In this document: positions 9,032 to 17,898 of the stretch, in pieces
How the letters are laid out: every line of letters begins with the position of its first letter
Numbering within the stretch: the first letter of the stretch is position 1
NCBI GenBank assembly: GCA_017534815.1
Contig: JAFXVS010000030.1
Coordinates: forward strand, 23,955-87,954
From: Bacteroidaceae bacterium
GTDB lineage: Bacteria; Bacteroidota; Bacteroidia; Bacteroidales; Bacteroidaceae
Length of the DNA stretch: 64,000 nt
Reading direction: 5' to 3'
The notes under the pieces: model-generated
Seen by the model: only the letters and a program-made list of their open reading frames with translations
Database searches by the model: none
What the model was told of the DNA's origin: nothing
Position numbers and translations under genes: made by a program

Positions 9032-10255
9032 ATGAAGCAACTACTTTTCATACTCACCTTCTTGATGCTGACCATCTCGGTTCAGGCACAAGACGTGAAG
9101 AATCAACTCAACCCCGTCTATCACGGTGCCAATTCGTTGGCCATTGCCCCCGATGCACGTGCCGGCGGTATGGGTGATGTCGGTGCTGCCACTGACCCTG
9201 ATGTCAACTCACAGTACTGGAATCCTGCCAAGTATCCGTTCTGCATCAGCCGTTCAGGTGTTTCCATCAACTACACCCCCTGGCTCCGCCACATCGTAGA
9301 TGACATCGACCTCGCCAACCTCACGGGCTACTACCGTCTTGGCGATTACGATGCCCTGTCTGGTTCACTTCGTTACTTCTCGCTCGGTGAGGTGTATGAA
9401 AGCCTGGATGAAGATGCACAGTCTTTCAAACCCTACGAACTGGCTGTTGACTTGGCCTACTCACGTATGCTCTCCGAAACCTTCTCTGCAGGTGTAGCTC
9501 TCCGTTTCATCTACTCTGACCTTGCTTACAAAGGTGAAGGTTCTGATGCTTTGAAACCCGCATCGGCATTTGCAGCCGACATCGCCCTCTACCACAACGG
9601 CTACCTCAACCTCGGTGGTCATGAGAGCCAACTCGGATGGGGTCTCAACATCAGCAACATCGGTTCAAAACTATCTTACGACGAGGGTAACACCACGGAG
9701 TTCATCCCGACCAACCTCCGTCTTGGTACCTCTCTGCTCGTGCCCTTCGACGAATATAACACCCTCAGCATTTCTGCCGATGCCAACAAGTTGCTTGTTC
9801 CCACACGTCCTACTATGGATCAGTATGTGGAACACATGGTCAAGACGGAAGGCGGAGAAGCCAAGGACTACGAAAAGGACTATGGCGGCTACCGCACATG
9901 GCTCGAAGGTGAAGGCTACTTCAACGTCTCCCCTATCAGCGGCATCTTCAAGTCCTTCCACGATGCGCCCAACGGTGCCAAGGAAGAGTTTCAGGAAATC
10001 CAGTGGAGTGTCGGACTCGAATACTCCTACAACAATCAGTTCTTCCTCCGCGGCGGCTATCACTACGAGCACCCCAACAAGGGTAACCGTTCATTCTACA
10101 CCGTCGGTGCTGGTTTCAAGATGAGCGTCTTCTCCCTCGATGCAGGCTATGTCATCTCTACCGCCCAAAGCAATCCGCTCGACCAGACCATCCGTTTCTC
10201 TTTGGCCTTCGACATGGATGGCATTAGCGACCTCCTCGGCAAGCGGAGACGATAA
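9032..10255 (+). CDS. porV: Type IX secretion outer-membrane protein PorV (LptO)
   Basis: 407 aa with a signal peptide ending at SVQAQD. PorV is a FadL-like beta-barrel shuttle that carries CTD proteins from the T9SS translocon to PorU. Diagnostic N-terminal sequence is AIAPDARAGGMGDVGAAT followed by QYWNPAKYPF; the rest alternates in barrel fashion and ends with a strand plus a short basic tail. It lies 109 bp downstream of porU on the same strand. Its stop codon is followed within 6 bp by a nonamer tandem repeat and then ispF. Confidence 0.94.
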   Translation: MKQLLFILTFLMLTISVQAQDVKNQLNPVYHGANSLAIAPDARAGGMGDVGAATDPDVNSQYWNPAKYPFCISRSGVSINYTPWLRHIVDDIDLANLTGYYRLGDYDALSGSLRYFSLGEVYESLDEDAQSFKPYELAVDLAYSRMLSETFSAGVALRFIYSDLAYKGEGSDALKPASAFAADIALYHNGYLNLGGHESQLGWGLNISNIGSKLSYDEGNTTEFIPTNLRLGTSLLVPFDEYNTLSISADANKLLVPTRPTMDQYVEHMVKTEGGEAKDYEKDYGGYRTWLEGEGYFNVSPISGIFKSFHDAPNGAKEEFQEIQWSVGLEYSYNNQFFLRGGYHYEHPNKGNRSFYTVGAGFKMSVFSLDAGYVISTAQSNPLDQTIRFSLAFDMDGISDLLGKRRR

Positions 10256-10261
10256 CCTAAT

Positions 10262-10297
10262 CCCATAGTACCTATAGCGACTATAGTTCCTATAAAA
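10262..10297 (+). repeat. Intercistronic nonamer tandem repeat (porV-ispF)
   Basis: Four 9-nt units: CCCATAGTA, CCTATAGCG, ACTATAGTT, CCTATAAAA. It begins 6 bp after the porV stop and ends 12 bp before the ispF ATG. The same unit family occurs at 11910-11940 and 53812-53856, also just after stop codons. Confidence 0.7.
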
Positions 10298-10309
10298 ATA
10301 CTCTCCAAA

Positions 10310-10801
10310 ATGAAAATAAGAGTTGGCTTCGGTTACGACGTTCATCAATTGGTTCCTGACCGCGACCTTTGGCTTGGTGGCATCAAAATTGACCACAGCC
10401 TCGGGCTGCTTGGCCACTCTGACGCAGATGTCCTCATTCATGCCATTTGCGACGCTATTCTCGGTGCTGCCAACATGCGCGACATCGGCTACCACTTCCC
10501 TCCCAAGCCTGGCAATGAGTTTGAGAACATTGATTCTAAAATTCTCCTTCGCAAAACCCTCGACATCGTTGCCACCAAAGGTTACACCGTTGGCAACATC
10601 GACTGCACCATCTGCGCCGAGCATCCCAAACTCAACCCTCACATTCCTCAAATGCAGGAGACCCTTGCTCAGGTTATGAACCTCGACCCCGATGACATCT
10701 CCATCAAGGCTACCACCACCGAGCACCTCGGCTTCACTGGTCGTGAAGAGGGCATCTCTGCTTACGCCGTTGTGCTGTTAGAAAAATTCTGTGGGATATA
10801 A
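10310..10801 (+). CDS. ispF: 2-C-methyl-D-erythritol 2,4-cyclodiphosphate synthase
   Basis: 163 aa, standard length. It catalyses the cyclisation step of the MEP pathway. RVGFGYDVHQLV at the N terminus supplies the Asp-x-His metal ligands (DVH), GLLGHSDADVLIHAICDA is the family signature, and KATTTEHLGFTGREEGI is the conserved C-terminal loop. It is separated from porV only by the nonamer repeat. Together with dxr it brackets the rseP-porU-porV block. Confidence 0.97.
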   Translation: MKIRVGFGYDVHQLVPDRDLWLGGIKIDHSLGLLGHSDADVLIHAICDAILGAANMRDIGYHFPPKPGNEFENIDSKILLRKTLDIVATKGYTVGNIDCTICAEHPKLNPHIPQMQETLAQVMNLDPDDISIKATTTEHLGFTGREEGISAYAVVLLEKFCGI

Positions 10802-10822
10802 TTTATATTCTGCGGAACTTTT

Positions 10823-10853
10823 TTTGTACTTCCCATTGTTTTCCGTACCTTTG
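10823..10853 (+). promoter_or_regulatory. Promoter of the dehydrogenase-fucosidase operon
   Basis: TTTG at 10823-10826, exactly 19 bp, then TACCTTTG at 10846-10853: a full match to the Bacteroidota consensus. The downstream ATG is at 10890. The paired half-sites of the xylan promoters are absent here. Confidence 0.8.
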
Positions 10854-10889
10854 CACTCATTATATGTAAATGAATAAAATCGGACGGAT

Positions 10890-11909
10890 ATGAAAGCTAT
10901 TCAAATTAGCCACTCGCAAGAGTTAAACATCATTGAGATGGAGAAGCCTTCTGCACTGAAGGCTGGCGAAGTTCTTCTGAAATTAGAATATGTGGGCTTC
11001 TGCGGCTCAGACTTGAACACGTTCCTGGGTAGGAACACGATGGCGCTGAACCCTGTCATCCCTGGACATGAAATCGGTGCGATCATCGAGGCTGTTGGCG
11101 AAGATGTACCCGACGCGCTGAAGGTGGGTATGGTGGTGACGTGCAATCCATACACGAACTGCAACCACTGTGCATCGTGCCGTAATGGACGAGTGAACGC
11201 ATGTCAGCACAACGAGACGCTGGGCGTACAGCGAAACGGTGCCATGAAGGAATATATCGTGATGCCATGGGAAAAGATCATCCCAGCGGGTACACTGTCA
11301 GCGAAGACAAGCGCGTTGATTGAGCCCATGTCGGTGGGGTTCCATGCGGTGAGCCGTGCACAAGTGACGGACGTTGATGTAGTGATGGTGATTGGTTGCG
11401 GCATGGTGGGCATGGGTGCCATCGTAAGAGCAGTGACGCGAGGTGCGACAGTGATTGCAGCGGATTTGGATGATGAGAAGCTCAATCTGGCGAAACAAAT
11501 GGGTGCGGCTTATGCCATCAACACCAAGACGGAGGATGTGCATGCACGTCTGGCAGAGATTACAGGTGGTTTTGGCCCTGATGTCATCGTCGAGGCTGTG
11601 GGCAACCCATTCACCTATCAGATGGCAGTGAACGAGGTAGCCTTCACAGGACGCGTAGCGTGCATCGGCTATGCGAAATCGGACGTTACATTCCAGACGA
11701 AGCTGTTCGTGCAGAAAGAACTGGACATCCGTGGCTCACGCAACGCCACTCCTGAAGATTTCCGCGGCGTGATTCGCTACTTGGAAAGGGGCACATGTCC
11801 TGTGGACGAGCTCATCACGAAAGTCATTGAGCCAGAGGAAGCACTGGAGACGATGAGGTGGTGGAGCGAAAATCCTGGTAAAGTGTTCAGAATCCTTGTG
11901 AAGTTTTAG
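10890..11909 (+). CDS. Zinc-dependent alcohol/polyol dehydrogenase (MDR family)
   Basis: A 339-aa medium-chain dehydrogenase/reductase. Catalytic zinc ligands lie in GFCGSDLNTF (about residues 36-45) and PGHEIG (about 60-65). The structural zinc cluster is CNHCASCRNGRVNAC (about 93-107). The NAD(P) site is GCGMVGMGAIVRA (about 170-182). It resembles sorbitol, galactitol or threonine dehydrogenase relatives and oxidises a secondary alcohol of a sugar or sugar acid. It is first in an operon with a nucleotidyltransferase fusion and an alpha-L-fucosidase, so a fucose-derived substrate is plausible but inferred. Confidence 0.88.
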   Translation: MKAIQISHSQELNIIEMEKPSALKAGEVLLKLEYVGFCGSDLNTFLGRNTMALNPVIPGHEIGAIIEAVGEDVPDALKVGMVVTCNPYTNCNHCASCRNGRVNACQHNETLGVQRNGAMKEYIVMPWEKIIPAGTLSAKTSALIEPMSVGFHAVSRAQVTDVDVVMVIGCGMVGMGAIVRAVTRGATVIAADLDDEKLNLAKQMGAAYAINTKTEDVHARLAEITGGFGPDVIVEAVGNPFTYQMAVNEVAFTGRVACIGYAKSDVTFQTKLFVQKELDIRGSRNATPEDFRGVIRYLERGTCPVDELITKVIEPEEALETMRWWSENPGKVFRILVKF

Positions 11910-11940
11910 GTAGTACCTATCAGACCCATAAGTTATAAAG
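11910..11940 (+). repeat. Intercistronic nonamer tandem repeat, degenerate copy
   Basis: Units GTAGTA, CCTATCAGA, CCCATAAGT and TATAAAG start on the base after the TAG stop of the dehydrogenase gene and end 13 bp before the next ATG. Clearly related to the copies at 10262 and 53812 but more decayed. Confidence 0.5.
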
Positions 11941-11953
11941 AAAAGTTGCGCTA

Positions 11954-13189
11954 ATGAAAGTTTTTGTTTCTGGTTGCTACGATCTGCTTCACAGCGGACA
12001 TGTGGAGTTCTTCCGGCAGGCAAGCCAATACGGTGACCTGTACGTGGGTATTGGGTCGGACGAGACCATCCTCAACTATAAACACCACAAGACGCTTTAT
12101 CCCGAGCAGGAACGCCTTTTCATGGTGAAAAGCATTCGCTACGTGAAAGATGCGTTCATCAACCAAGGTTCGGGAATCATGGACTTCATCCCAACGGTGG
12201 AGGCGTTAAAGCCCGACCGTTTCGTGGTGAATGCCGACGGGTCGAGCGAGGAGAAACGTCAGTTCTGTCAGGAGCACGGCATCGAATACATCGTGCTTGA
12301 CCGCATTCCCGCAGAGGGGCTGGAAGCGAGAAGCAGCACCGCCATCAAGAAGACACTTGCCCATCCTGATGGCAGTCCTAAACCCTCCAACTCTCACCCC
12401 CAAGACGACATCCCCACCCGTCTCGATTTGGCGGGCACATGGATTGACCAACCTTACGTAAGCACGTATGCTCCAGGCTGGGCTATCACCATCTCGCTAC
12501 TGCCGACATTCGAGATCCGTGAGCGCTGCGGTCTCTCCACCTCCACACGCAACCAAATCAAGCGCATCTGGCCGATTCATCTGCCAGACATGGATCCAGA
12601 GATGCTCGCCAAACTCGTCTTCTGTTTCGAAAACGACCCCGAACGGACGGACGGCATCATCAGCGGTGCCCAAGACGCCATCGGCATCTGCATACCCGGG
12701 CTCTGCCGTCATTACTATAATGCCCACTACTGGCCCGAACGCATCGAGACGTGCACTGACGAGAACATCCTCCGCTGGTTGGAAAGTCACTTGTGTATGA
12801 TTCCGATGTTCCCACGTCGGCCAGGCTGCTCGGTCGTGGATGGTAAGGACATCAATGAGGAACATGTGAAAGCACTGGCCACTGCTGCCAACACGTGCTG
12901 GCAAGCGATTCTCGATACAAACCTCGATGCCTTTGCCAAAGCTTACCGCGCTTCGTTCGAAGCCCAAATCACCCTTTTCCCAGCCATGATTCAACCTGGT
13001 GTACAAGACTACATCGACCAATACTCGTCAATGGAGGATGTATTGGCATGGAAGATGCCCGGTGCTGGAGGAGGTGGATACTTGGCTCTGGTGGTGAAGG
13101 ATGCAGAGACTTTCTGCCAAGCACATAGAGAAGCTATACATTTATATATAAGAAGACCTGCTCAGGCGCTGGATAATTCTCATTCATAA
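11954..13189 (+). CDS. Nucleotidyltransferase fused to a GHMP-kinase-like domain
   Basis: 411 aa, two domains. Residues 1 to about 138 form a cytidylyltransferase-type fold with the motif SGCYDLLHSGHVEFF (HxGH) and the downstream ARSSTAIKKTL, equivalent to the family ISST motif. A low-complexity linker GSPKPSNSHPQDD (about 140-153) follows. The C-terminal part begins TRLDLAGTWIDQP, like the GHMP kinase start, and ends with MPGAGGGGYLALVV, the GHMP motif 3. I do not see the ATP-binding motif 2 (PxxxGLGSSA), so the kinase half may be inactive or a binding domain. It sits between a dehydrogenase and a fucosidase, but it is not the known Fkp architecture (about 950 aa). A role in handling a sugar or sugar phosphate is inference. 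Confidence 0.72.
   Translation: MKVFVSGCYDLLHSGHVEFFRQASQYGDLYVGIGSDETILNYKHHKTLYPEQERLFMVKSIRYVKDAFINQGSGIMDFIPTVEALKPDRFVVNADGSSEEKRQFCQEHGIEYIVLDRIPAEGLEARSSTAIKKTLAHPDGSPKPSNSHPQDDIPTRLDLAGTWIDQPYVSTYAPGWAITISLLPTFEIRERCGLSTSTRNQIKRIWPIHLPDMDPEMLAKLVFCFENDPERTDGIISGAQDAIGICIPGLCRHYYNAHYWPERIETCTDENILRWLESHLCMIPMFPRRPGCSVVDGKDINEEHVKALATAANTCWQAILDTNLDAFAKAYRASFEAQITLFPAMIQPGVQDYIDQYSSMEDVLAWKMPGAGGGGYLALVVKDAETFCQAHREAIHLYIRRPAQALDNSHS
12377..12401 (+). repeat. In-frame heptamer-type repeat in the domain linker
   Basis: CCTAAAC, CCTCCAA and CTCTCAC encode the PKPSNSHP linker between the two domains. It begins with the same CCTAAACCCTC string as the copy in the MBOAT gene at 1268. Confidence 0.5.
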
Positions 13190-13201
13190 AATCCAAACAC
13201 T

Positions 13202-14866
13202 ATGACAATTAAACAACTAACTATTGCAACCTTGACGCTTGTAGCCACATCAGTGTCGGCTCAAACCTACAGAATCCCCGTCTTAGAGACCGACGAGCCT
13301 ATGGCGACGGGACCGTTCCAACCCACATGGGAGTCGTTGAAGACATACGAAGTGCCCGAGTGGTTCCGCGACGCAAAATTCGGCATCTGGGCACATTGGG
13401 GTCCTCAATGCGTGGAGGGGTCGGGTGATTGGATGGCTCGCGGCCTCTATCTGGAAGGCAACGGACAATACAACTACCACCGCGACCACTACGGACATCC
13501 ATCGGAGTTTGGTTTCAAGGACGTACTTCCCCTCTTCAAGGCCGAGAACTGGACGCCAGAAGAGCTTGTGAAGTTCTATAAGGAAGAATGTGGCGCGCAG
13601 TATTTCTTCGCCCTCGGCAACCACCACGACAATTTCGACCTATGGGACTCGAAGTATCAAGAGTGGAACTCACAGAACATCGGTCCCAAGAAGGACATCC
13701 TCGATGGATGGTCAAAAGCAGCCAAGAAAGCCGGACTTCCTTTTGGAATCTCATTCCATGCAGACCACGCTTGGACATGGTACGAACCTTCTCGACGCTT
13801 CGATCTGAAAGGTGATAAACGGGGCGTGAAGTACGACGGTTGGTTGACCAAGGAAGACGGTTACAAACCCAATGCAGACGGCACGGAGAAATGGTGGAAG
13901 GGACTGGATCCCCAGAAACTTTATGCACAGAACCACGACTTCTCCGACAACACGTGGGATAATGGTGCCATCCATCGACAGTGGGGATGGGAAGGCGGTG
14001 CATGTCTGCCCACACAGGAATTCGTCACCAACTTCTACAATCGTACGCTCGATGCCATCAACCGCTACAACCCCGACCTCATCTATTTCGACGTGACCGT
14101 CCTACCCTTCTATCCCGTCAGCGATGCGGGTATGAAGATTGCCGCTCACATGTACAACCATAGCGCTGCCACCCACAAGGGCAAGAACCAGGCGGTGGTG
14201 TTTGGTAAAATTCTGGAGGAGGATATGAAAGATGCCCTCGTCTGGGATGTTGAGCGTGGCGCTCCCAACAAAATCATGGAACGTCCCTGGCAATGCTGCA
14301 ACTGCATTGGCGATTGGCACTATAATACGGGTACGTACCAGCGTAACGGTTATAAGAATGCCCACACTGTGGCTAAACTCCTCGTGGACATTGTCAGCAA
14401 GAACGGTAATATGCTCCTGTCAGTTCCGCTCCGTGCTGACGGAACGCCAGATGAGAAAGAACTCGCTATCATGAAAGAGTTCGGCGCTTGGATGAAAGTA
14501 AACAGCGAGAGCATCGTCAAGACCCGTCCTTGGAAGATTTTCGGAGAAGGTCCTATCGCCAATGCCGACATCAAAATCAATGCCCAAGGCTTCAACGACG
14601 GACAATACACTAAAGCTGGAGCAGATGAAATCCGCTTCACCCAAACAGAGAAGTACCTCTATGTCACGCCCCTTGCATGGCCAGAGAACCACACGGTCAC
14701 GGTGAAGGCATTGGCAACAGGTTCTGACCTCTACCCAGCCGTCATCAAGACCATCGAATTGTTAGGTTATGGAAAGGTCTCCTTCACTCGCACAGCAGAT
14801 GTGCTCACCATCACTTTACCAGAGAAGATGAACAACATCATGCCTGTGCTGAAGATTAAGAAATAA
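13202..14866 (+). CDS. GH29 alpha-L-fucosidase
   Basis: 554 aa with a signal peptide ending at SVSAQT. GH29 enzymes are retaining exo-fucosidases. The family blocks are clear: VPEWFRDAKFGIWAHWG (about residues 51-67), LGNHHDNFDLWDSK and NPDLIYFDVTVLP, whose Asp297 fits the catalytic nucleophile. GNMLLSVPLRADG marks the end of the barrel. The C-terminal region is a beta-sandwich. It is the last gene of the + strand operon starting at 10890 and probably periplasmic or surface-located. Its 3' end lies 3 bp from the convergent next gene. Confidence 0.95.
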   Translation: MTIKQLTIATLTLVATSVSAQTYRIPVLETDEPMATGPFQPTWESLKTYEVPEWFRDAKFGIWAHWGPQCVEGSGDWMARGLYLEGNGQYNYHRDHYGHPSEFGFKDVLPLFKAENWTPEELVKFYKEECGAQYFFALGNHHDNFDLWDSKYQEWNSQNIGPKKDILDGWSKAAKKAGLPFGISFHADHAWTWYEPSRRFDLKGDKRGVKYDGWLTKEDGYKPNADGTEKWWKGLDPQKLYAQNHDFSDNTWDNGAIHRQWGWEGGACLPTQEFVTNFYNRTLDAINRYNPDLIYFDVTVLPFYPVSDAGMKIAAHMYNHSAATHKGKNQAVVFGKILEEDMKDALVWDVERGAPNKIMERPWQCCNCIGDWHYNTGTYQRNGYKNAHTVAKLLVDIVSKNGNMLLSVPLRADGTPDEKELAIMKEFGAWMKVNSESIVKTRPWKIFGEGPIANADIKINAQGFNDGQYTKAGADEIRFTQTEKYLYVTPLAWPENHTVTVKALATGSDLYPAVIKTIELLGYGKVSFTRTADVLTITLPEKMNNIMPVLKIKK

Positions 14867-14868
14867 CT

Positions 14869-15624
14869 TTATTCCGCCTTTTTCTTGCTTACCTGTACGT
14901 AAAAGAAACGTGGGAAAGCACCAATTGAGAAGGTGTAGGTTTCGCCGCTCTGCTCGTCCTTCACTTCGAATGTGTCAGTACGGGTACGTCCAAAGCCGCC
15001 ACGTCCGAAACCACCTCGGTTACCACCACGACGTCCTCTGCCGAAACCAGGAACAGGAGCGTCAGGACGTCCAAAGCCTGGAGGCGTGGCCTGTTGACCA
15101 TTCTGCGGAGCATTACCAGGCTGAGCATCTCCGTTCTGAGGAGCAGCATTACCCTGCTGAGGAGCATTCTGCGGACCATTCTGTCCGAAACGAGGACCGT
15201 TCTGAGGACCGAAGCCTGGCCCAGGTTCTCTCACCTGATAAGGTCGCAAGTCACGATAAAGCTGCATGATAGTACCCTGAGGATATACCATGTCATTGCT
15301 CACCATAAAATGCACTTCCTTCGTTTCTTTGTTGTAAAGGAAAGAGTTTACGCACTTGGCATACTGAAAGTTGTCAGGACTGCCATTCCAATAGGTAATG
15401 AAATTGCCTCTTGGCATTTGGGTGCTGTACTTATTGGCCTCCATCACAGCCTTAAACTGGTCTTCAGTCATCGAAAGCAACTGGAGGAAATTCGCAACTG
15501 TCGGCTTGATGACCGTAATCTCACTTCCATCCTCGCCGTATGGTTTGGTACATACATCCAACTGTTGCGCTTGAGCGTAGATGCCCATCGCCAACATCAT
15601 GAACAGGAAGAATAACTTTTTCAT
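14869..15624 (-). CDS. Secreted Gly/Pro/Gln/Asn-rich protein of unknown function
   Basis: 251 aa from the ATG at 15624 (an ATG two codons upstream is possible). Signal peptide MKKLFFLFMMLAMGIYAQA. Residues about 20-125 form an ordinary domain with FLQLLSMTEDQFKAVMEAN and NGSPDNFQYAKCVNSF. From about 126 to 215 the sequence is low-complexity: repeated QNGPQNAPQQGN-like runs, then GRGRRGGNRGGFGRGGFG. It closes with a short beta-rich segment (ETYTFSIGAFPRFFYVQVS). I do not recognise the family. It has its own promoter and is convergent with the fucosidase gene, so there is no operon context. Confidence 0.75.
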   Translation of the reverse strand: MKKLFFLFMMLAMGIYAQAQQLDVCTKPYGEDGSEITVIKPTVANFLQLLSMTEDQFKAVMEANKYSTQMPRGNFITYWNGSPDNFQYAKCVNSFLYNKETKEVHFMVSNDMVYPQGTIMQLYRDLRPYQVREPGPGFGPQNGPRFGQNGPQNAPQQGNAAPQNGDAQPGNAPQNGQQATPPGFGRPDAPVPGFGRGRRGGNRGGFGRGGFGRTRTDTFEVKDEQSGETYTFSIGAFPRFFYVQVSKKKAE

Positions 15625-15701
15625 AAGCATCGTCTTTATTTAAATTAGGTTTGTAATATTGTTTTGCAGGTTTGTAATAAAAGATTTAGTTTTAGTGTGT
15701 T

Positions 15702-15709
15702 CAAAGGTA
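15702..15709 (-). promoter_or_regulatory. -7 box for the Gly/Pro-rich secreted protein
   Basis: TACCTTTG on the - strand, 78 bp upstream of the chosen ATG. No clear -33 TTTG was found. Confidence 0.5.
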
Positions 15710-15766
15710 GTGATTATTTCATTACAATGTTCACTTTGGGAGGCTTTTTTTGTTCTTTTACTTAAA

Positions 15767-15815
15767 AAAAGATAAAAAAAGAGGGAAAAAGTCCATTTTA
15801 CATGACTTTTTCCCT
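15767..15815 (-). terminator. Rho-independent terminator after the M13 peptidase gene
   Basis: A perfect 12-bp stem (arms 15782-15793 and 15804-15815, AGGGAAAAAGTC type) with a 10-nt loop is followed on the - strand by a long T-rich tract. It begins 23 bp past the peptidase stop codon. Confidence 0.85.
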
Positions 15816-15837
15816 TCTTGTTCCCAATTAAATCACA

Positions 15838-17865
15838 TCACCATATCTTCACACGTTTGTCTTTAGGAACAAACATCGGGTCTTTCTCTGTGATGCCAAA
15901 AGCGTCATACCAAGCATCCACCAATGGCAAGGCACCATTGACACGCCACTTGCCCAAGGAATGGGGGTCTGAAATCGTCTGTTGACGGATGAATTCCTCC
16001 GTGTTATTCTCTGCCCACACCCCTGCGTAGGCAAGGAAAAAACGCTGTTCGGGTGTAAAACCATTTTTCACTGGCAACGGTTGTTCCTTGGTTGCATTCT
16101 TGAACGCAGTATATGCAAACTTCAAACCTCCGTGGTCACCCAGATTCTCACCACAGCAAAGTTCGCCGTTGGCATTGAGATCAGGCAGAACCTTAATGCC
16201 TGAGAAGAAATCCTTGATGACCTGAGCACGCTGGTTGTACTTGTCCCCATCACCTTCAGCCCACCAGTCGCGGAAATTGCCATCTTTATCAAACTGGCGT
16301 CCCTGGTCATCGAAACCGTGCGACATCTCATGACCGATAACCACACCAATAGCACCGTAGTTGAAGGCATCGTCAGCCTCCATATCGAAGAAAGGATACT
16401 GGAGAATACCTGCGGGGAAGCAAATCTCGTTGGTCGTTGGGTTGTAATACGCATTGACCGTCTGCGGATTCATCAGCCACTCATCACGGTCAACAGGCTT
16501 CTTCCACTTACGGCTGAGCATATCGGCATGTGCCCATTTCGCCACCTCCTTCATGTTCTCATAGAGCGACTTCTGGGGGTCGATGTCCATCTTCGAGTAG
16601 TCACGCCACTTGTTCGGATAACCGACTTTTACGTAGAAGGCATCCAACTTCTCATGCGCCGCCTTCTTCGTCGATTCACTCATCCACTCCTGAGCATCAA
16701 TACGTTCACCGAGCGCAATCTGGAGGTTCTTGATGAGTTGTTCCATGCGAGCCTTGTTAGCTGGAGGGAAGTACTTCTGCACATAAATCTGTCCGACAGC
16801 CTCCCCCAAGATGCCATTCACTGCGCTCACGCTTCTCTTCCAACGTGGACGTGGTTCTTTGGCACCCGTAACAATACGTCCATTGAAGTCAAAGACCTCT
16901 TCATAGACCTCATCACCCAGCATCGAACCGGCCGCATCCAATATCTGCCACTGAAAGAAGTCCTTGAGCACCTCCACTGGTGTGTCCTTCAGCACAGCGA
17001 GCGCCTCCTTTACAGCCTCAGGCTGACCCACCGAAAGCGAATCAATATCCGTGAGACCCTGCACATCAAAGTAAGTCTTCCAGTCAAAACCAGCATACTC
17101 CTTCAAGAAGTCAGCAAAAGCCATCTTATGGTAATTCGAGGCTGGATCACGCAAGGCCACGTGATCACGTCCTGCCTTTGCCATACGTGTTTCCACTTGC
17201 AATATGTTCTCCATCTTACGTTGAGCAGCGTCAGGCTTTTCACCCACCAACTGGAACATCTTAACAATATGCTTCTTGTAAGCCTCCAGAATCTTCTTAT
17301 TCGATTCGTCATCCTTCACATAATAATCACGTTCGATGCTGTAACCACCCTGAGATATCTCCAGAATATTCTGCGTGGATTCCATCATGTCTGCCCCCAC
17401 ATAACAACCCCACAACTCGCCAAATCCCACACCTTCGACATTCATCTGGTTGATGAGTGCAACCAGTTCATCACTGCTTTTCACAGCCGCCACGCGTTGC
17501 AAGTCGCCCAACACTGGTTTCACGCCATCCTTGTTCTGACGCACAGAGTCCATTCTCATAGCATAGATATCGCCAATCTTCTGACCCAACGTGCCCTTCT
17601 CTTGGGGTTGAGCAGCAAGTCCCTCCACAATCTCGCGGATGCGCTTCTGGTTCTCCTCTACCACCACATCAAAACTTCCATAACTGGCGAATTCCGGACG
17701 AAGCGGATTCTTCCGCATCCATTCACCACAAGCATACTGATAGAAATTCGTGCCTGGTTGCACGCTCCTATCCATATTTTCTAACTTGATGCCCATCGTC
17801 TGAGCATTTCCCATCGCACTTGATGCTACCATCATGATTACAAATAAATTTCTAATTTTCATCAT
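15838..17865 (-). CDS. pepO: M13 family (neprilysin-like) zinc endopeptidase
   Basis: 675 aa with a signal peptide ending near MGNAQT. The zinc motif is in VIGHEMSHGFDDQGRQFD (HExxH at about 514-518), the third ligand region is GENLGDHGGLKFA, and the substrate-binding NAYYNPTTNEICFPAGILQ lies just upstream. The C-terminal FFLAYAGVWAEN and a final basic tail (KDKRVKIW) fit the family, as does total length. It probably degrades oligopeptides in the periplasm. It has its own terminator; the upstream rsmD is 33 bp away on the same strand, so the two may be cotranscribed. Confidence 0.95.
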   Translation of the reverse strand: MMKIRNLFVIMMVASSAMGNAQTMGIKLENMDRSVQPGTNFYQYACGEWMRKNPLRPEFASYGSFDVVVEENQKRIREIVEGLAAQPQEKGTLGQKIGDIYAMRMDSVRQNKDGVKPVLGDLQRVAAVKSSDELVALINQMNVEGVGFGELWGCYVGADMMESTQNILEISQGGYSIERDYYVKDDESNKKILEAYKKHIVKMFQLVGEKPDAAQRKMENILQVETRMAKAGRDHVALRDPASNYHKMAFADFLKEYAGFDWKTYFDVQGLTDIDSLSVGQPEAVKEALAVLKDTPVEVLKDFFQWQILDAAGSMLGDEVYEEVFDFNGRIVTGAKEPRPRWKRSVSAVNGILGEAVGQIYVQKYFPPANKARMEQLIKNLQIALGERIDAQEWMSESTKKAAHEKLDAFYVKVGYPNKWRDYSKMDIDPQKSLYENMKEVAKWAHADMLSRKWKKPVDRDEWLMNPQTVNAYYNPTTNEICFPAGILQYPFFDMEADDAFNYGAIGVVIGHEMSHGFDDQGRQFDKDGNFRDWWAEGDGDKYNQRAQVIKDFFSGIKVLPDLNANGELCCGENLGDHGGLKFAYTAFKNATKEQPLPVKNGFTPEQRFFLAYAGVWAENNTEEFIRQQTISDPHSLGKWRVNGALPLVDAWYDAFGITEKDPMFVPKDKRVKIW

Positions 17866-17898
17866 TCGATTCTTATTGTTGTAATATACCCTTGACCT

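Noticed and set aside
13154-13178. Possible further copy of the 19-bp palindrome at the 3' end of the nucleotidyltransferase fusion gene
   Set aside because: Only 13 of 19 positions match, it lies before rather than after the stop codon, and the stems are broken.
16318-17784. 488-codon open frame on the strand opposite the M13 peptidase gene
   Set aside because: It mirrors the high-scoring peptidase gene codon for codon, has no recognisable domain or ribosome-binding site, and its His/Leu-rich composition is typical of antisense shadow frames.
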